Position numbers and translations under genes: made by a program. Below are positions 8,927 through 18,574 of a stretch of DNA of 64,000 nucleotides, one piece after another; positions within the stretch are counted from its first letter, which is position 1, and each line of letters starts with the position of its first letter. The notes below the pieces were generated by a model. The model saw only the letters and a program-made list of their open reading frames with translations. It searched no databases and was not told the DNA's origin. This DNA is from Mycolicibacterium sp. J2 (GTDB lineage Bacteria; Actinomycetota; Actinomycetes; Mycobacteriales; Mycobacteriaceae): NCBI RefSeq assembly GCF_026240945.1, contig NZ_JAPFPY010000003.1, positions 124,001 to 188,000 on the forward strand, in the 5' to 3' direction.

Positions 8927-9410
8927 CCGCGGTGCGCCGCTCGCTCCATCTCGACCGCCGTCCGCATGGTCTCGCGGGCCCGGCTGCGGTCACCGGCATA
9001 GTCGTAGGCGCGCGCCAACCGGTACCAGCGCACCCAGTTGTCCCGATCGGCATCGAGTTCGTCGCGCACGGTGGCGAACAATTCGTCGGCGGCGTCCCGG
9101 TCGATGCGCCCGGACGGCATCCGCGGCAGCGCACTGACGTCGAGCTCCATCCCGCTGTCCCGGGCCAGCCGGGCCAGCCGCTGATGCGCGAAGCCGGCCC
9201 GCAGCGTGCTCACCATGGCCCACACGCCGACGATCGGTAACAACAACAGCGCAATCCCCAGCCCGACGGCCGCCCACTCCCCCGAGGCCAGGAAGGCGAA
9301 CGCGATCCGGCCGAGCATCACGAAGTAGACGACCATCGCGACGCACATGAAGCCGATCAGCAGCTGGATGCGCAGGCTACGCGCACCGGCCTGGCCGTCC
9401 GGGCCGGCCA

Positions 9411-9411
<1 letters not shown>
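8923..9411 (-). CDS. membrane protein with TPR-like cytosolic tail
   Basis: 162 residues. Two transmembrane helices lie near residues 14-42 (LRIQLLIGFMCVAMVVYFVM) and 47-70 (AAVGLGIALLLLPIVGVWAM). They are followed by a soluble tail whose end (NWVRWYRLARAYDYAGDRSR) looks like one tetratricopeptide-type helical pair. The start overlaps the dapB stop by 1 nt (TGATG) and the end overlaps the flavodoxin gene by 4 nt, giving a tight dapB operon. It matches the position of Rv2772c. Function unknown. Confidence 0.78.
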
Positions 9412-10157
<746 letters not shown>

Positions 10158-10202
10158 CTGCGGCGCCCACACCGTGGAATCATGCGCCCGCACACCGCCG
10201 AG

Positions 10203-10208
10203 TAGCAT
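10203..10208 (+). promoter_or_regulatory. -10 box of epimerase gene, leaderless
   Basis: TAGCAT ends 7 nt before the A of the ATG at 10215, placing +1 on the start codon. Confidence 0.5.
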
Positions 10209-10214
10209 CGCGCC

Positions 10215-11117
10215 ATGCGCGGCGCGAAGATCCTCATCACCGGAGCGACCGGTCAGGTCGCCGCACCGCTGGCGTTAGCGCTGGCCGCCGAGAACGAGGT
10301 GTGGGGCATCGCCCGGTTCACCGACGCCGCGGCCCGGGACAACTTGGAGCGGGCCGGAATTCGCTGCGTGCCGACAAATCTGGCCGCGGGCGACTTCAGT
10401 GGTGTGCCCGCAGATGTCGACTACGTCCTCAATCTGGCGGTGGCCAAGAGCGGACGCTGGGACAAAGATCTGGCCGCCAACGCCGAATCGGTGGGTCTGC
10501 TGATGGCGCACTGTCCCGACGCGAAAGCGTTCCTACACTGTTCCTCGGCCGCGGTGTACGACCCGCCCCATGACGATCCCCGCACCGAGTCGGCCGCGCT
10601 GGGCGACAACCACAAGTCCATGCTGCCGACGTATTCGATCTCCAAGATCGCCGGTGAGGTGGTGGCACGCACGATGTCACGCGCCCTGGGAGTCCCGACG
10701 GTGATCGCACGGCTCAATGTGCCGTACGGCGATAACGGGGGCTGGCCGTTCTATCACATGGAGATGATGCGGGCAGGCATCCCGATCCCGGTTCCGCCCG
10801 GCGGGCCCGCGTACTACAACCCCATCCACCAGGACGACATCCTCGCGATGCTGCCGCGGATGCTCGCCGCCGCGTCGGTGCCGGCGACGACGGTGAACTG
10901 GTGTGGTGACCAGACGGTGAGTCTGCAGCAGTGGTGCACCTTCATCGGCGAACTCATCGGCGCGGAGCCGGTGTTCGACGTGAGCGATCAGGCGCTGCGC
11001 GGCGGACCCACCGACATCACGCTGATGCATGAACTGGTGGGCTCCAGCGCGGTGGACTGGCGCGATGGTATCCGCCGGATGGTCGCGGCGTTTCATCCGG
11101 AGTTGTTGTCCCGCTAG
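10215..11117 (+). CDS. NAD-dependent epimerase/dehydratase family protein
   Basis: 300 residues of the extended short-chain dehydrogenase superfamily. ILITGATGQVAAPLALALAA is the dinucleotide-binding loop, FLHCSSAAVYD supplies the catalytic Ser/Thr region and YSISK the Tyr-x-x-x-Lys pair; NVPYGDNGGWP is a typical substrate loop. Cytoplasmic. It diverges from dapB across 69 bp and overlaps the convergent aldR gene by 4 bp. The substrate, a sugar nucleotide or another metabolite, cannot be assigned. Confidence 0.85.
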   Translation: MRGAKILITGATGQVAAPLALALAAENEVWGIARFTDAAARDNLERAGIRCVPTNLAAGDFSGVPADVDYVLNLAVAKSGRWDKDLAANAESVGLLMAHCPDAKAFLHCSSAAVYDPPHDDPRTESAALGDNHKSMLPTYSISKIAGEVVARTMSRALGVPTVIARLNVPYGDNGGWPFYHMEMMRAGIPIPVPPGGPAYYNPIHQDDILAMLPRMLAAASVPATTVNWCGDQTVSLQQWCTFIGELIGAEPVFDVSDQALRGGPTDITLMHELVGSSAVDWRDGIRRMVAAFHPELLSR

Positions 11118-11629
11118 AGCGGCGAGGCACCACGCAGATGCTCGAAGATCAGCGAGGTCTGGGTACCGGCCACGTCGGCGTCGGCGTTGAGGTTCTCCAC
11201 CACGAACGACCGAAGGTCCTCGGTGTCACGGGCCGCGACGTGCAGGATGAAATCTTCACCGCCGGCCAGGAAGTACACGTCCATCACCTGGGGCCGCTTG
11301 CGGATCTGGGCGATGAAGTCGCGGATACGCCCGCGCGCATGCGATTGCAGGCTCACCGAGATCATGGCCTGCATGGTCAGCCCCACCGCCGCCGGATCGA
11401 TATCGGTGTAGAAACCGCGGATCACGCCGATCTCCTGCAGCCGACGCAGCCGACCGTGGCAGGTCGACGGGGCGATGCCCACGGTCTCGGCCAGCGCGCT
11501 GTTGGAGATGCGGGCATCGGCATGCAGGGCCAGCAGCATCCGCCGGTCGATATCGTCGAGCTCGGCGGGCCGAACATCCTTCGGCCCAGGCGCCAGACGT
11601 ACTCGCACTGGCGCTGATTGTTCACGCAT
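11114..11629 (-). CDS. aldR: Lrp/AsnC-family regulator, AldR-like
   Basis: 171 residues. The N-terminal Lrp helix-turn-helix covers residues 22-70 (LDDIDRRMLLALHADARISN, then APSTCHGRLRRLQEIGVI) and a C-terminal RAM ligand-binding domain follows (MQAMISVSLQSHARG to FVVENLNADADVAGTQT). It is divergent from ald. In M. tuberculosis the homologue Rv2779c (AldR) controls ald in response to amino acids, which gives the expected role. ATG 11629 is exactly 7 nt past a TAAGAT -10 box (leaderless). Confidence 0.9.
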   Translation of the reverse strand: MREQSAPVRVRLAPGPKDVRPAELDDIDRRMLLALHADARISNSALAETVGIAPSTCHGRLRRLQEIGVIRGFYTDIDPAAVGLTMQAMISVSLQSHARGRIRDFIAQIRKRPQVMDVYFLAGGEDFILHVAARDTEDLRSFVVENLNADADVAGTQTSLIFEHLRGASPL

Positions 11630-11635
11630 AGCGGC

Positions 11636-11650
11636 ATCTTAACGAATTAA
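11636..11650. promoter_or_regulatory. aldR -10 box and TTAA-N4-TTAA element
   Basis: TAAGAT on the minus strand at 11641-11636 predicts a leaderless aldR transcript. It is overlapped by TTAACGAATTAA at 11639-11650, two TTAA half-sites 4 bp apart in a very GC-rich background. That is a plausible Lrp-type site for autoregulation and control of ald. Function is inferred from position. Confidence 0.4.
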
Positions 11651-11727
11651 CATCAGAGTCATTGCCCGTGGGCCGAAGGTTCTTCACACTGATACGCAGA
11701 AAACACCGGTCCACACAGGAGTATGAA

Positions 11728-12843
11728 ATGCGCGTCGGCATTCCGACCGAAATCAAGAACAACGAGTTCCGCGTCGCCATCACCCCCGCGGGTGTGGCCG
11801 AACTGACCCGCCGCGGGCACGACGTCCTCATCCAGGCCGGGGCCGGCGAAGGTTCGGCGCTGTCCGACAGCGACTACAAGGCCGTCGGTGCCGAGATCGT
11901 CGCCACCGCCGACCAGGTGTGGGCCGAGGCAGACCTGCTGCTGAAGGTCAAGGAGCCCATCGAGGCCGAATACGCCCGGCTGCGCAAGGGCCAGACCCTG
12001 TTCACCTACCTGCACCTGGCCGCGTCCAAGCCGTGCACGGACGCGCTGCTGGCTTCGGGCACCACCTCCATTGCCTACGAGACGGTGCAGACCGCCGATG
12101 GCGCACTGCCGTTGCTGGCCCCGATGAGCGAGGTCGCGGGCCGGCTGTCCGCCCAGGTCGGCGCCTACCATCTGATGCGTACCCAGGGCGGGCGCGGCGT
12201 GCTGATGGGCGGCGTCCCCGGCGTCGCCCCTGCCAAGGTCGTCGTCATCGGCGGCGGTATGGCCGGCGACAACGCCGCCGCCGTGGCCTGGGGCATGGGC
12301 GCCCATGTCACGGTGTTCGATCTGAACGTCAACACCCTGCGCAAGATCGACGCCGAGTACGGCGGCGCGATCGAGACCCGCTATTCGTCGAGCCTGGATC
12401 TCGAAGACGCGGTCAAGCAGGCCGACCTGGTCATCGGTGCGGTGCTGGTGCCCGGCGCCAAGGCACCCAAGCTGGTCACCAATGCGACTGTGGCACAGAT
12501 GAAGTCCGGTGCGGTGCTGGTCGACATCGCCATCGACCAGGGCGGCTGCTTCGAGGATTCGCGGCCGACGACGCACGACGATCCGACCTTCGCCGTGCAC
12601 GACACCGTCTTCTACTGTGTGGCGAACATGCCCGGCGCGGTGCCGCGCACGTCGACCTACGCGTTGACCAATGCGACCATGCCGTACGTGCTCAAGCTGG
12701 CCGACAAGGGCTGGCAGGGCGCATGTGCCGCCGACGCCGCACTGGCCAAGGGCCTGTCCACCCATGAGGGCGCGCTGCTCAACGAGCACGTCGCCAACGA
12801 TCTCGACCTGCCGTTCACCGATCCGGCAGCGCTGCTCGTCTGA
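11728..12843 (+). CDS. ald: alanine dehydrogenase
   Basis: Reversible NAD-dependent deamination of L-alanine to pyruvate and ammonium; a homo-hexamer in the family. The 371 residues match the usual length. MRVGIPTEIKNNEFRVAITP carries the substrate arginine region, LFTYLHLAA the catalytic-site histidine, KVVVIGGGMAGDNAAAVAWG the NAD-binding loop, and AIDQGGCFEDSRPTTHDDP the downstream active-site loop. ATG 11728 is chosen over upstream in-frame codons because of the CACAGGAG SD. Regulated by the divergent AldR. Confidence 0.97.
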   Translation: MRVGIPTEIKNNEFRVAITPAGVAELTRRGHDVLIQAGAGEGSALSDSDYKAVGAEIVATADQVWAEADLLLKVKEPIEAEYARLRKGQTLFTYLHLAASKPCTDALLASGTTSIAYETVQTADGALPLLAPMSEVAGRLSAQVGAYHLMRTQGGRGVLMGGVPGVAPAKVVVIGGGMAGDNAAAVAWGMGAHVTVFDLNVNTLRKIDAEYGGAIETRYSSSLDLEDAVKQADLVIGAVLVPGAKAPKLVTNATVAQMKSGAVLVDIAIDQGGCFEDSRPTTHDDPTFAVHDTVFYCVANMPGAVPRTSTYALTNATMPYVLKLADKGWQGACAADAALAKGLSTHEGALLNEHVANDLDLPFTDPAALLV

Positions 12844-12858
12844 CGCTTTCACCCCTAC

Positions 12859-12892
12859 CATCGCCCGGCTGGAGTTCTCCGGCCGGGCGATG
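12859..12892. terminator. strong bidirectional terminator between ald and bla
   Basis: CATCGCCCGGC (12859-12869) and GCCGGGCGATG (12882-12892) are exact 11-bp inverted arms. Inside, GGAG and CTCC pair around TT, so nearly the whole 34-nt element folds. It lies between two convergent genes, as expected for a shared hairpin terminator; a U-tract is absent, as is common in mycobacteria. Confidence 0.75.
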
Positions 12893-12898
12893 TGCATG

Positions 12899-13792
12899 TC
12901 AGGGGTGGCTCAGATCCGCGAGGTAGGGCACCACCAGGCCGGCGAGCTCGCCGATCAGCGGGCGCAGCGTATCGGCCTTCGGATTGTCGGTGGCCGAGCG
13001 CGTCATGATCGCCAGCAGCACGCGCCGGCCATCGGGTCCGTAGGCGATGCCGACGTCGTTGGTGCTGCCGTAGTCACCGGCGCCGGTCTTGTCCGCCGTG
13101 CTCCAGCCCGGCGGCAGCCCTGCCCGCATGCTCGACGTCTCGTTGGCCAGCATCCACTGCTCCAGCAGTGACCGGTGTGCCGGCGTGAGCGTGTCGCCGG
13201 TCAGCAGCGCACGATAGCCGGCGGCCAGTGCTGCCGGTGTGCTGGTGTCCCGGGGGTCACCCGGAATCGCCGAATTCAGCTCGGTCTCCCAACGGTCCAG
13301 CCGGGTCCGCTCATCCCCGATGCTGCGGGCGAACGCGGTGACAGCTTGCGGACCGCCGAGCCGCCTGAGCAGCAGATTCGCCGCCGTGTTGTCGCTCACC
13401 TGGAGCGCCGCCTGGCACAGTTCGGCGAGCGTCATCTCGGTGCCCGCTCGCGGCCCGGTGCGCGGCGAGTTCGCGACCACCGCTGCCGGATCGACGAACT
13501 CGGTGGCATCGAGTGGGAATTCACCGCTGCGCACACCCTGCAATATCCGGCCTGCCGCGTAGGCCTTGAAGGTCGAACACATGGCGAAGGACTCGTCGGC
13601 GCGGCGCGCCACCATCCCCGGCCCGTCCAGGCTGACCGCCGACAAGCCGACCACCGCGTCGTACTTCTGTTCCAAGGCGCCGATCCGCTGATCGAGTGGG
13701 GATCCGGGGTCGGCGTGCACCCGCGCCGCGGCGCACACGGCCGCGGCGAAGGTCAGGCCACCGATCAGCGCGCTACGTCGGGACAGTCGCAT
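12899..13792 (-). CDS. class A beta-lactamase, BlaF/BlaS-like, Tat-exported
   Basis: Serine beta-lactamase that hydrolyses beta-lactams in the cell envelope. The 297-residue precursor begins [12 protein letters not shown], a twin-arginine signal (Arg5-Arg6) with cleavage likely near residue 27. All class A motifs are present: S-T-F-K with Ser73 and Lys76, S-D-N at 133-135, the omega-loop Glu169 in RWETELN, and K-T-G at 235-237. The text closely resembles the M. fortuitum BlaF type as recalled. It sits between ald and pepR and has its own leaderless promoter. ATG 13792 is exactly at the predicted +1. Confidence 0.95.
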   Translation of the reverse strand: MRLSRRSALIGGLTFAAAVCAAARVHADPGSPLDQRIGALEQKYDAVVGLSAVSLDGPGMVARRADESFAMCSTFKAYAAGRILQGVRSGEFPLDATEFVDPAAVVANSPRTGPRAGTEMTLAELCQAALQVSDNTAANLLLRRLGGPQAVTAFARSIGDERTRLDRWETELNSAIPGDPRDTSTPAALAAGYRALLTGDTLTPAHRSLLEQWMLANETSSMRAGLPPGWSTADKTGAGDYGSTNDVGIAYGPDGRRVLLAIMTRSATDNPKADTLRPLIGELAGLVVPYLADLSHP

Positions 13793-13798
13793 GCCCCG

Positions 13799-13804
13799 AC
13801 TCTA
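13799..13804 (-). promoter_or_regulatory. beta-lactamase -10 box, leaderless
   Basis: Minus-strand TAGAGT with 6 nt between it and the ATG at 13792, so +1 coincides with the start codon. It lies in the 16-bp gap after pepR. Confidence 0.55.
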
Positions 13805-13808
13805 CCGA

Positions 13809-15140
13809 TCAGCCTGCGATACGCCGGAGACGTTGCGGCAGCGAGCGTTTCGACTTGTACGGGCCGAGAACGGCGGCACCCAGCGGTTTGGTGAGCAGCT
13901 TGCGCGCCACCGCGTTGACCTCGTCCAGGGTCACGGCGTCGATCTGCGCCAGGGTCTGGGCGATGGTGCGATGTGCGCCGTAGTTGAGTTCGCTACGCCC
14001 CATCCGGTGCATTCTCGAGCCTGAATCCTCCAGGCCCAGTACCAATCCGCCGCGCAGCGAGCCCTTGGCAATCCGGCATTCCGCCTCGGTGATACCGTCG
14101 CGCGCCACGTCGGCGAGCACATCGGTGGCCAGCCGCACCACCTCGTCGAAACGTTCGGGCAGACACGCGGCGTACACCGACAGCGCACCGGCGTCGGCGA
14201 ACATGTCGATGGTCGAGTACACCGAGTACGCCAGTCCCCTGGTCTCCCGGATCTGTTGGAACAGACGGGAACTCAGTCCCCCGCCGAGGGCGTTGTTGAG
14301 CACCGACAGCGCCCAACGGTGTTCCCAGTACCGTCCGGGAGTGCGCACGCCGGCCAGCACGTGGCTCTGCTCCGAGTCCCGGTTGACCAGCAGCAGGCCC
14401 GGCTCCCCGGGAACCCGGCCGGCGCCCTTGCGGTGCGGCTGCGGGCTGCGCCCGGCCACCAGGTGCGGGCCGAAGTACTCCTTGGCGAGCGCGACCACGT
14501 GTTTGTGATCGATATTGCCGGCCACGGCGAGCACCATGCGCTCGGGCGTGTACCTGCGGACGTGGAAGGAATGCAGCTGCGCGCGGGTCATCGCCTCGAT
14601 GGATTCGGTGCTGCCGATCACCGGACGGCCGACCGGGTGATCACCGAACATCGCGGACAGGAACACGTCGCCGAGAGTGTCTTCGGGATCGTCGTCACGC
14701 ATGGCGATCTCTTCGAGCACCACGTCGCGTTCCACCTCGACGTCCTCGGCGGCGCAACGGCCGCGCAACACCACATCGGCCACCAGGTCGACCGCGAGTT
14801 CCACGTCGGTGTCCAGCACATGCGCGTAGTAGCAGGTGTGCTCGCGCGCGGTGAACGCGTTGAGCTCGCCGCCCACCGCGTCCACCGACTGTGCGATATC
14901 GACCGCCGAGCGGGTCGGCGTCGACTTGAAGAGCAGGTGCTCCAGGAAGTGCGCGGCGCCGGCCACCGACGGACCCTCGTCGCGAGATCCGACACCGACC
15001 CACACCCCGACCGAGGCGGAGTGCACCGACGGGATGTACTCGGTGACCACCCGCAACCCTCCGGGCAGTGTGGTGATCCGCACTGCCTCGGAGGTATCTG
15101 CGCCGCCGGTTCCACGGCGCAGCGCGGGTTTAGGTCCCAT
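13809..15140 (-). CDS. pepR: M16-family zinc metallopeptidase PepR
   Basis: About 443 residues of the M16 (insulysin/processing peptidase) family. The inverted zinc motif HxxEH is in GAAHFLEHLLFK, with the distal glutamate supplied by the VERDVVLEEIAMRDDDPEDT segment. ALGGGLSSRLFQQIRETRGLAYSVY is the conserved C-lobe R/Y region. ATG 15140 gives MGPKPALRRG; an in-frame TTG at 15149 is possible but has no SD. It follows gpsI by about 50 bp and corresponds to Rv2782c. Physiological substrate unknown. Confidence 0.93.
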   Translation of the reverse strand: MGPKPALRRGTGGADTSEAVRITTLPGGLRVVTEYIPSVHSASVGVWVGVGSRDEGPSVAGAAHFLEHLLFKSTPTRSAVDIAQSVDAVGGELNAFTAREHTCYYAHVLDTDVELAVDLVADVVLRGRCAAEDVEVERDVVLEEIAMRDDDPEDTLGDVFLSAMFGDHPVGRPVIGSTESIEAMTRAQLHSFHVRRYTPERMVLAVAGNIDHKHVVALAKEYFGPHLVAGRSPQPHRKGAGRVPGEPGLLLVNRDSEQSHVLAGVRTPGRYWEHRWALSVLNNALGGGLSSRLFQQIRETRGLAYSVYSTIDMFADAGALSVYAACLPERFDEVVRLATDVLADVARDGITEAECRIAKGSLRGGLVLGLEDSGSRMHRMGRSELNYGAHRTIAQTLAQIDAVTLDEVNAVARKLLTKPLGAAVLGPYKSKRSLPQRLRRIAG

Positions 15141-15190
15141 GACGATCAAGCGGCGAGGTACGAGCCGCGTTGAGGAATGCGGCCCACGGA

Positions 15191-17452
15191 CTAGGCGTCA
15201 GCGGTCGCGGCATCGGCAGGTGCGTCGGCGGGCGCGGGCGCGTCTGCGTTGGCCTCGCCTTCCTCGGCGACCAGCACCAGCGAGATCTTGCCGCGGTTGT
15301 CGATATCGGCGATCTCGACGCGCAACTTGTCGCCGACCTTGACCACATCCTCGACCTTGGCGATGCGCTTGCCGCGGCCCAGCTTGCTGATGTGCACCAG
15401 CCCGTCGCGACCCGGCAGCAGCGAAACGAACGCGCCGAAATCGGTGGTCTTGACGACCGTGCCGAGGAACCGCTCGCCCACCTTGGGCAGCTGCGGGTTG
15501 GCGATGGCGTTGATCTTGTCGATCGCGGCCTGGGCCGCCTCGCCGTTGCTGGCGCCGACGAACACCGTGCCGTCATCCTCGATGGAGATCGAGGCGCCGG
15601 TCTCCTCGGTGATCGAGTTGATCATCTTACCCTTGGGCCCGATCACCTCGCCGATCTTGTCGACCGGCACCTTGATGGTGGTGATCCGCGGCGCGTACGG
15701 GCTCATCTCGTCGGGCTCGTCGATGGCCTCGGCCATCACCTCGAGGATGGTGGTGCGGGCATCCTTGGCCTGGCTCAGCGCACCGGCCAGCACCTGGGAC
15801 GGGATACCGTCCAGCTTGGTGTCCAGCTGCAGCGCGGTGACGAAGTCCTTGGTGCCGGCGACCTTGAAGTCCATGTCGCCGAACGCGTCCTCGGCACCGA
15901 GGATGTCGGTCAGCGCGACGTAACGGGTTTCCCCGTCAACCTCGTCGGACACCAGACCCATGGCGATACCGGCCACCGGCGCCTTGAGCGGCACACCGGC
16001 GTTCAGCAGCGACAGCGTCGAGGCGCACACCGAGCCCATCGAGGTGGAACCGTTGGAGCCCAACGCTTCCGACACCTGGCGGATGGCGTAGGGGAACTCT
16101 TCGACCGACGGCAGCACCGGCATCAGCGCGCGCTCGGCCAGTGCGCCGTGGCCGATCTCGCGGCGCTTGGGCGAGCCGACGCGGCCGGTCTCACCGGTCG
16201 AGAACGGCGGGAAGTTGTAGTGGTGCATGTAGCGCTTGGAGGTCTCGGGCCCCAGCGAGTCGATCTGCTGGGCCATCTTGACCATGTCGAGGGTGGTGAC
16301 ACCCATGATCTGGGTCTCGCCGCGCTCAAAGAGGGCGCTGCCGTGCGCCCGCGGGATGACGGCGACCTCGGCGCTCAGCGCCCGGATGTCGGTGATCCCA
16401 CGGCCGTCGATACGGAAGTGATCGGTCAGGATGCGCTGGCGCACAAGCTTTTTGGTCAACGACCGATAGGCGGCGCCGATCTCCTTCTCGCGGCCCTCGA
16501 ACTGACCGGCGAGACGCTCGAGCACCTCGCCCTTGATCTCGTCGGTGCGGGCGTCGCGCTCGGCCTTGCCTGCGATCGCCAACGCCTCGGACAGCGCGTC
16601 GGTGGCCACCGCGGCCACGGCGTCGAAAACATCGTCGGCGTAGTCCGGGAACAGCGGGTAGTCGGCGGTTTCCTTACCGGCGGCGGCATGCAGCTCTTCC
16701 TGCGCCTTGCACAGGACGGCGATGAACGGCTTGGCGGCCTCCAGGCCCTCGGCCACCACGGCTTCTGTCGGCGCACCGGCGCCGCCGTTGATCAGTTCGA
16801 TGACATTGTCGGTGGCCTCGGCCTCGACCATCATGATCGCGACGTCGGCACTGTCACCGCTGCCGACCACGCGGCCGGCGACCACCATGTCGAAGACGGC
16901 CTTCTCCAGCTGCTCGACGGTCGGGAACGCCACCCACTGACCCTCGATGAGAGCGACGCGCACACCGCCGACGGGGCCGGAGAACGGCAGCCCGGCGATC
17001 TGCGTGGACGCCGAGGCGGCGTTGATGGCCAGCACGTCGTAAAGATCCTTGGGATCCAGGCTCAGCACGGTGACCACGACCTGGATCTCGTTGCGCAGGC
17101 CGGACACGAAGGTGGGGCGCAGCGGCCGGTCGATCAACCGGCAGGTCAGGATCGCGTCGGTGGACGGCCGACCCTCACGTCGGAAGAACGAGCCGGGGAT
17201 GCGACCCGCGGCGTACATCCGCTCCTCGACGTCGATGGTGAGCGGGAAGAAGTCGAAGTGATCCTTCGGGGTCTTGCTCGCGGTGGTGGCGCTGAGCAGC
17301 ATGGTCTCGTCGTCGAGGTAGGCGACGACGGAGCCGGCGGCCTGCCGGGCCAACCGGCCGGTCTCGAAGCGGATGGTGCGGGTGCCGAAGCTCCCGTTGT
17401 CGATGACGGCGGTCGATTCGAAGACGCCTTCGTCGGTTTCAACTGCAGACAT
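15191..17452 (-). CDS. gpsI: polyribonucleotide nucleotidyltransferase (PNPase/GpsI)
   Basis: 3'-5' phosphorolytic exoribonuclease of RNA decay, a trimeric ring. The 753 residues contain two RNase PH domains (about 25-160 and 350-570) with a helical linker. A KH domain follows at about 590-650 ([20 protein letters not shown]), then an S1 domain at about 655-730 ([20 protein letters not shown]) and an Ala/Asp-rich tail. The active-site region includes [20 protein letters not shown]. Upstream lies a 265-bp leader with a hairpin. Order lppU-gpsI-pepR is as in M. tuberculosis. Confidence 0.97.
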   Translation of the reverse strand: MSAVETDEGVFESTAVIDNGSFGTRTIRFETGRLARQAAGSVVAYLDDETMLLSATTASKTPKDHFDFFPLTIDVEERMYAAGRIPGSFFRREGRPSTDAILTCRLIDRPLRPTFVSGLRNEIQVVVTVLSLDPKDLYDVLAINAASASTQIAGLPFSGPVGGVRVALIEGQWVAFPTVEQLEKAVFDMVVAGRVVGSGDSADVAIMMVEAEATDNVIELINGGAGAPTEAVVAEGLEAAKPFIAVLCKAQEELHAAAGKETADYPLFPDYADDVFDAVAAVATDALSEALAIAGKAERDARTDEIKGEVLERLAGQFEGREKEIGAAYRSLTKKLVRQRILTDHFRIDGRGITDIRALSAEVAVIPRAHGSALFERGETQIMGVTTLDMVKMAQQIDSLGPETSKRYMHHYNFPPFSTGETGRVGSPKRREIGHGALAERALMPVLPSVEEFPYAIRQVSEALGSNGSTSMGSVCASTLSLLNAGVPLKAPVAGIAMGLVSDEVDGETRYVALTDILGAEDAFGDMDFKVAGTKDFVTALQLDTKLDGIPSQVLAGALSQAKDARTTILEVMAEAIDEPDEMSPYAPRITTIKVPVDKIGEVIGPKGKMINSITEETGASISIEDDGTVFVGASNGEAAQAAIDKINAIANPQLPKVGERFLGTVVKTTDFGAFVSLLPGRDGLVHISKLGRGKRIAKVEDVVKVGDKLRVEIADIDNRGKISLVLVAEEGEANADAPAPADAPADAATADA

Positions 17453-17717
17453 ATGTGTCCGTACAGCCTCTCTGTCGGGTATTCAACTGTTTCGCGCGTC
17501 GAGCGCAACAGATTCCCGTCCTGGATGCGGCTACGGCCGTCGATCGAAGCGGCCGGGAGTCAGAATTCCCGGCAGCCACTACCGAAGACCGCCCGATCCC
17601 TCGGACGATGCGTGACGCGCAGGAACGGTGCGCGCTTCACACGCGCGAACCGCACCAAAGTGTCCAGGCCTGTGGCCTAAAACATCCCCATGCTACACCG
17701 CGACGTCGCCACCACTG
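17453..17717 (-). promoter_or_regulatory. gpsI leader region with hairpin
   Basis: This 265-bp gap between lppU and gpsI carries no supported ORF. On the minus strand a TAGCAT hexamer at 17695-17690 could be a -10 box, giving a leader of about 230 nt. A perfect 7-bp inverted repeat GCCGGGA (17552-17558)/TCCCGGC (17567-17573) sits about 100 nt before the start codon. A smaller AGGCC-TGT-GGCCT hairpin lies near 17666-17678. PNPase leaders in other bacteria are autoregulated by hairpin cleavage; that role here is inference. Confidence 0.35.
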
Positions 17718-18179
17718 TCAGGCGACGTCCTCGACGCACACGGTGAATTCTCGTTGGTCGTAGGCGTAACCGATCCCACTGGTGCATTGGTCGACATCGG
17801 TGACGCCCTTCAGGATCTGCGTCGCCCGCTGCCGGTGCGGCTGACCACTGTCGCCACAGTCGACGCGGACGGGGTCACGACCGTGATCCGGGTCGATGCT
17901 CATGCAACCGCCGGTCACCCAGTCGACATCCATGCAGATGGTGCTGCCCACGTCACCGAAGGCGCTGTGCATGGAGTAGTAGGAGTCGACATCGGTCGGA
18001 CACTCGTCACCCGAGGCGACGCTCGCGACGACCTTGTAGTTCGATTCCGGACTGCCGCACTGGGCCTTGATGGCCTCGGGGCGGTCGACCGGTCCACCGA
18101 CCTTCAGGCAGTCGCCGGCCCGCAGATCCGCGGCGGCGGCCGACGAACAGCCGGTGGCCAGTCCCCCCAACAAACACAA
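17718..18179 (-). CDS. lppU: lipoprotein LppU-like
   Basis: A secreted lipoprotein with lipobox LATGC; the mature part holds several cysteines (ADLRAGDCLKVGG, IKAQCG, TICMDVDWVTGGC) that could form disulfides. The only canonical start in frame is TTG 18179, which leaves just 10 residues before the lipobox cysteine, too short for a signal peptide. Extending upstream gives a good hydrophobic stretch from CTG 18212 ([22 protein letters not shown]) that overlaps the rpsO stop as CTGA. The true start may therefore be non-canonical. It lies between rpsO and gpsI like Rv2784c. Function unknown. Confidence 0.75.
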   Translation of the reverse strand: MCLLGGLATGCSSAAAADLRAGDCLKVGGPVDRPEAIKAQCGSPESNYKVVASVASGDECPTDVDSYYSMHSAFGDVGSTICMDVDWVTGGCMSIDPDHGRDPVRVDCGDSGQPHRQRATQILKGVTDVDQCTSGIGYAYDQREFTVCVEDVA

Positions 18180-18208
18180 CGCGGCCAGACCGGCCGCGGC
18201 GGCGGGTG

Positions 18209-18478
18209 TCAGCGACGCAGACCGAGGCGCTCGATCAGCGACCGGTACCGCTCGACGTCGACCTGAGCGACGTACTTGAGCAGCCGGCGCCGGCGACCGA
18301 CCAGCAGCAGCAGCCCCCGCCGCGAGTGGTGGTCGTGCTTGTGCATCTTGAGGTGTTCGGTGAGATCGGAAATCCGCTTGGTCAGCAGGGCGACCTGAGC
18401 CTCCGGCGAACCGGTGTCGGTGTCATGCAGGCCGTACTGGCCGAGGATTTCTTTCTTCTGTTCGGCAGTGAGCGCCAC
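18209..18478 (-). CDS. rpsO: 30S ribosomal protein S15
   Basis: An 89-residue primary binder of 16S rRNA central domain. The sequence [20 protein letters not shown], followed by TGSPEAQ and [20 protein letters not shown], is the S15 signature. GTG 18478 gives the normal length and has GGAG 10 nt upstream; the longer in-frame start at 18514 adds non-conserved residues. A TAGACT box at 18566-18561 predicts a 5' leader of about 75 nt, room for the autoregulatory fold known for S15 in other bacteria. Confidence 0.97.
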   Translation of the reverse strand: MALTAEQKKEILGQYGLHDTDTGSPEAQVALLTKRISDLTEHLKMHKHDHHSRRGLLLLVGRRRRLLKYVAQVDVERYRSLIERLGLRR

Positions 18479-18560
18479 GAATACAACTCCATCAAAAAGG
18501 TCCGCGAGGATCATCTGGGCGCGGCCGCCGCGAACTGCAGCACGCGCTGGGTCGCCGGGA

Positions 18561-18566
18561 AGTCTA
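18561..18566 (-). promoter_or_regulatory. rpsO -10 box candidate
   Basis: Minus-strand TAGACT in the 96-bp gap between ribF and rpsO; transcription would begin near 18554, leaving a leader of about 76 nt. Confidence 0.4.
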
Positions 18567-18574
18567 GCAGCACC

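Noticed and set aside
15170..17680. 836-codon plus-strand frame over gpsI
   Set aside because: Antisense shadow of PNPase with repetitive HLDGGDP-type composition and no recognisable domain.
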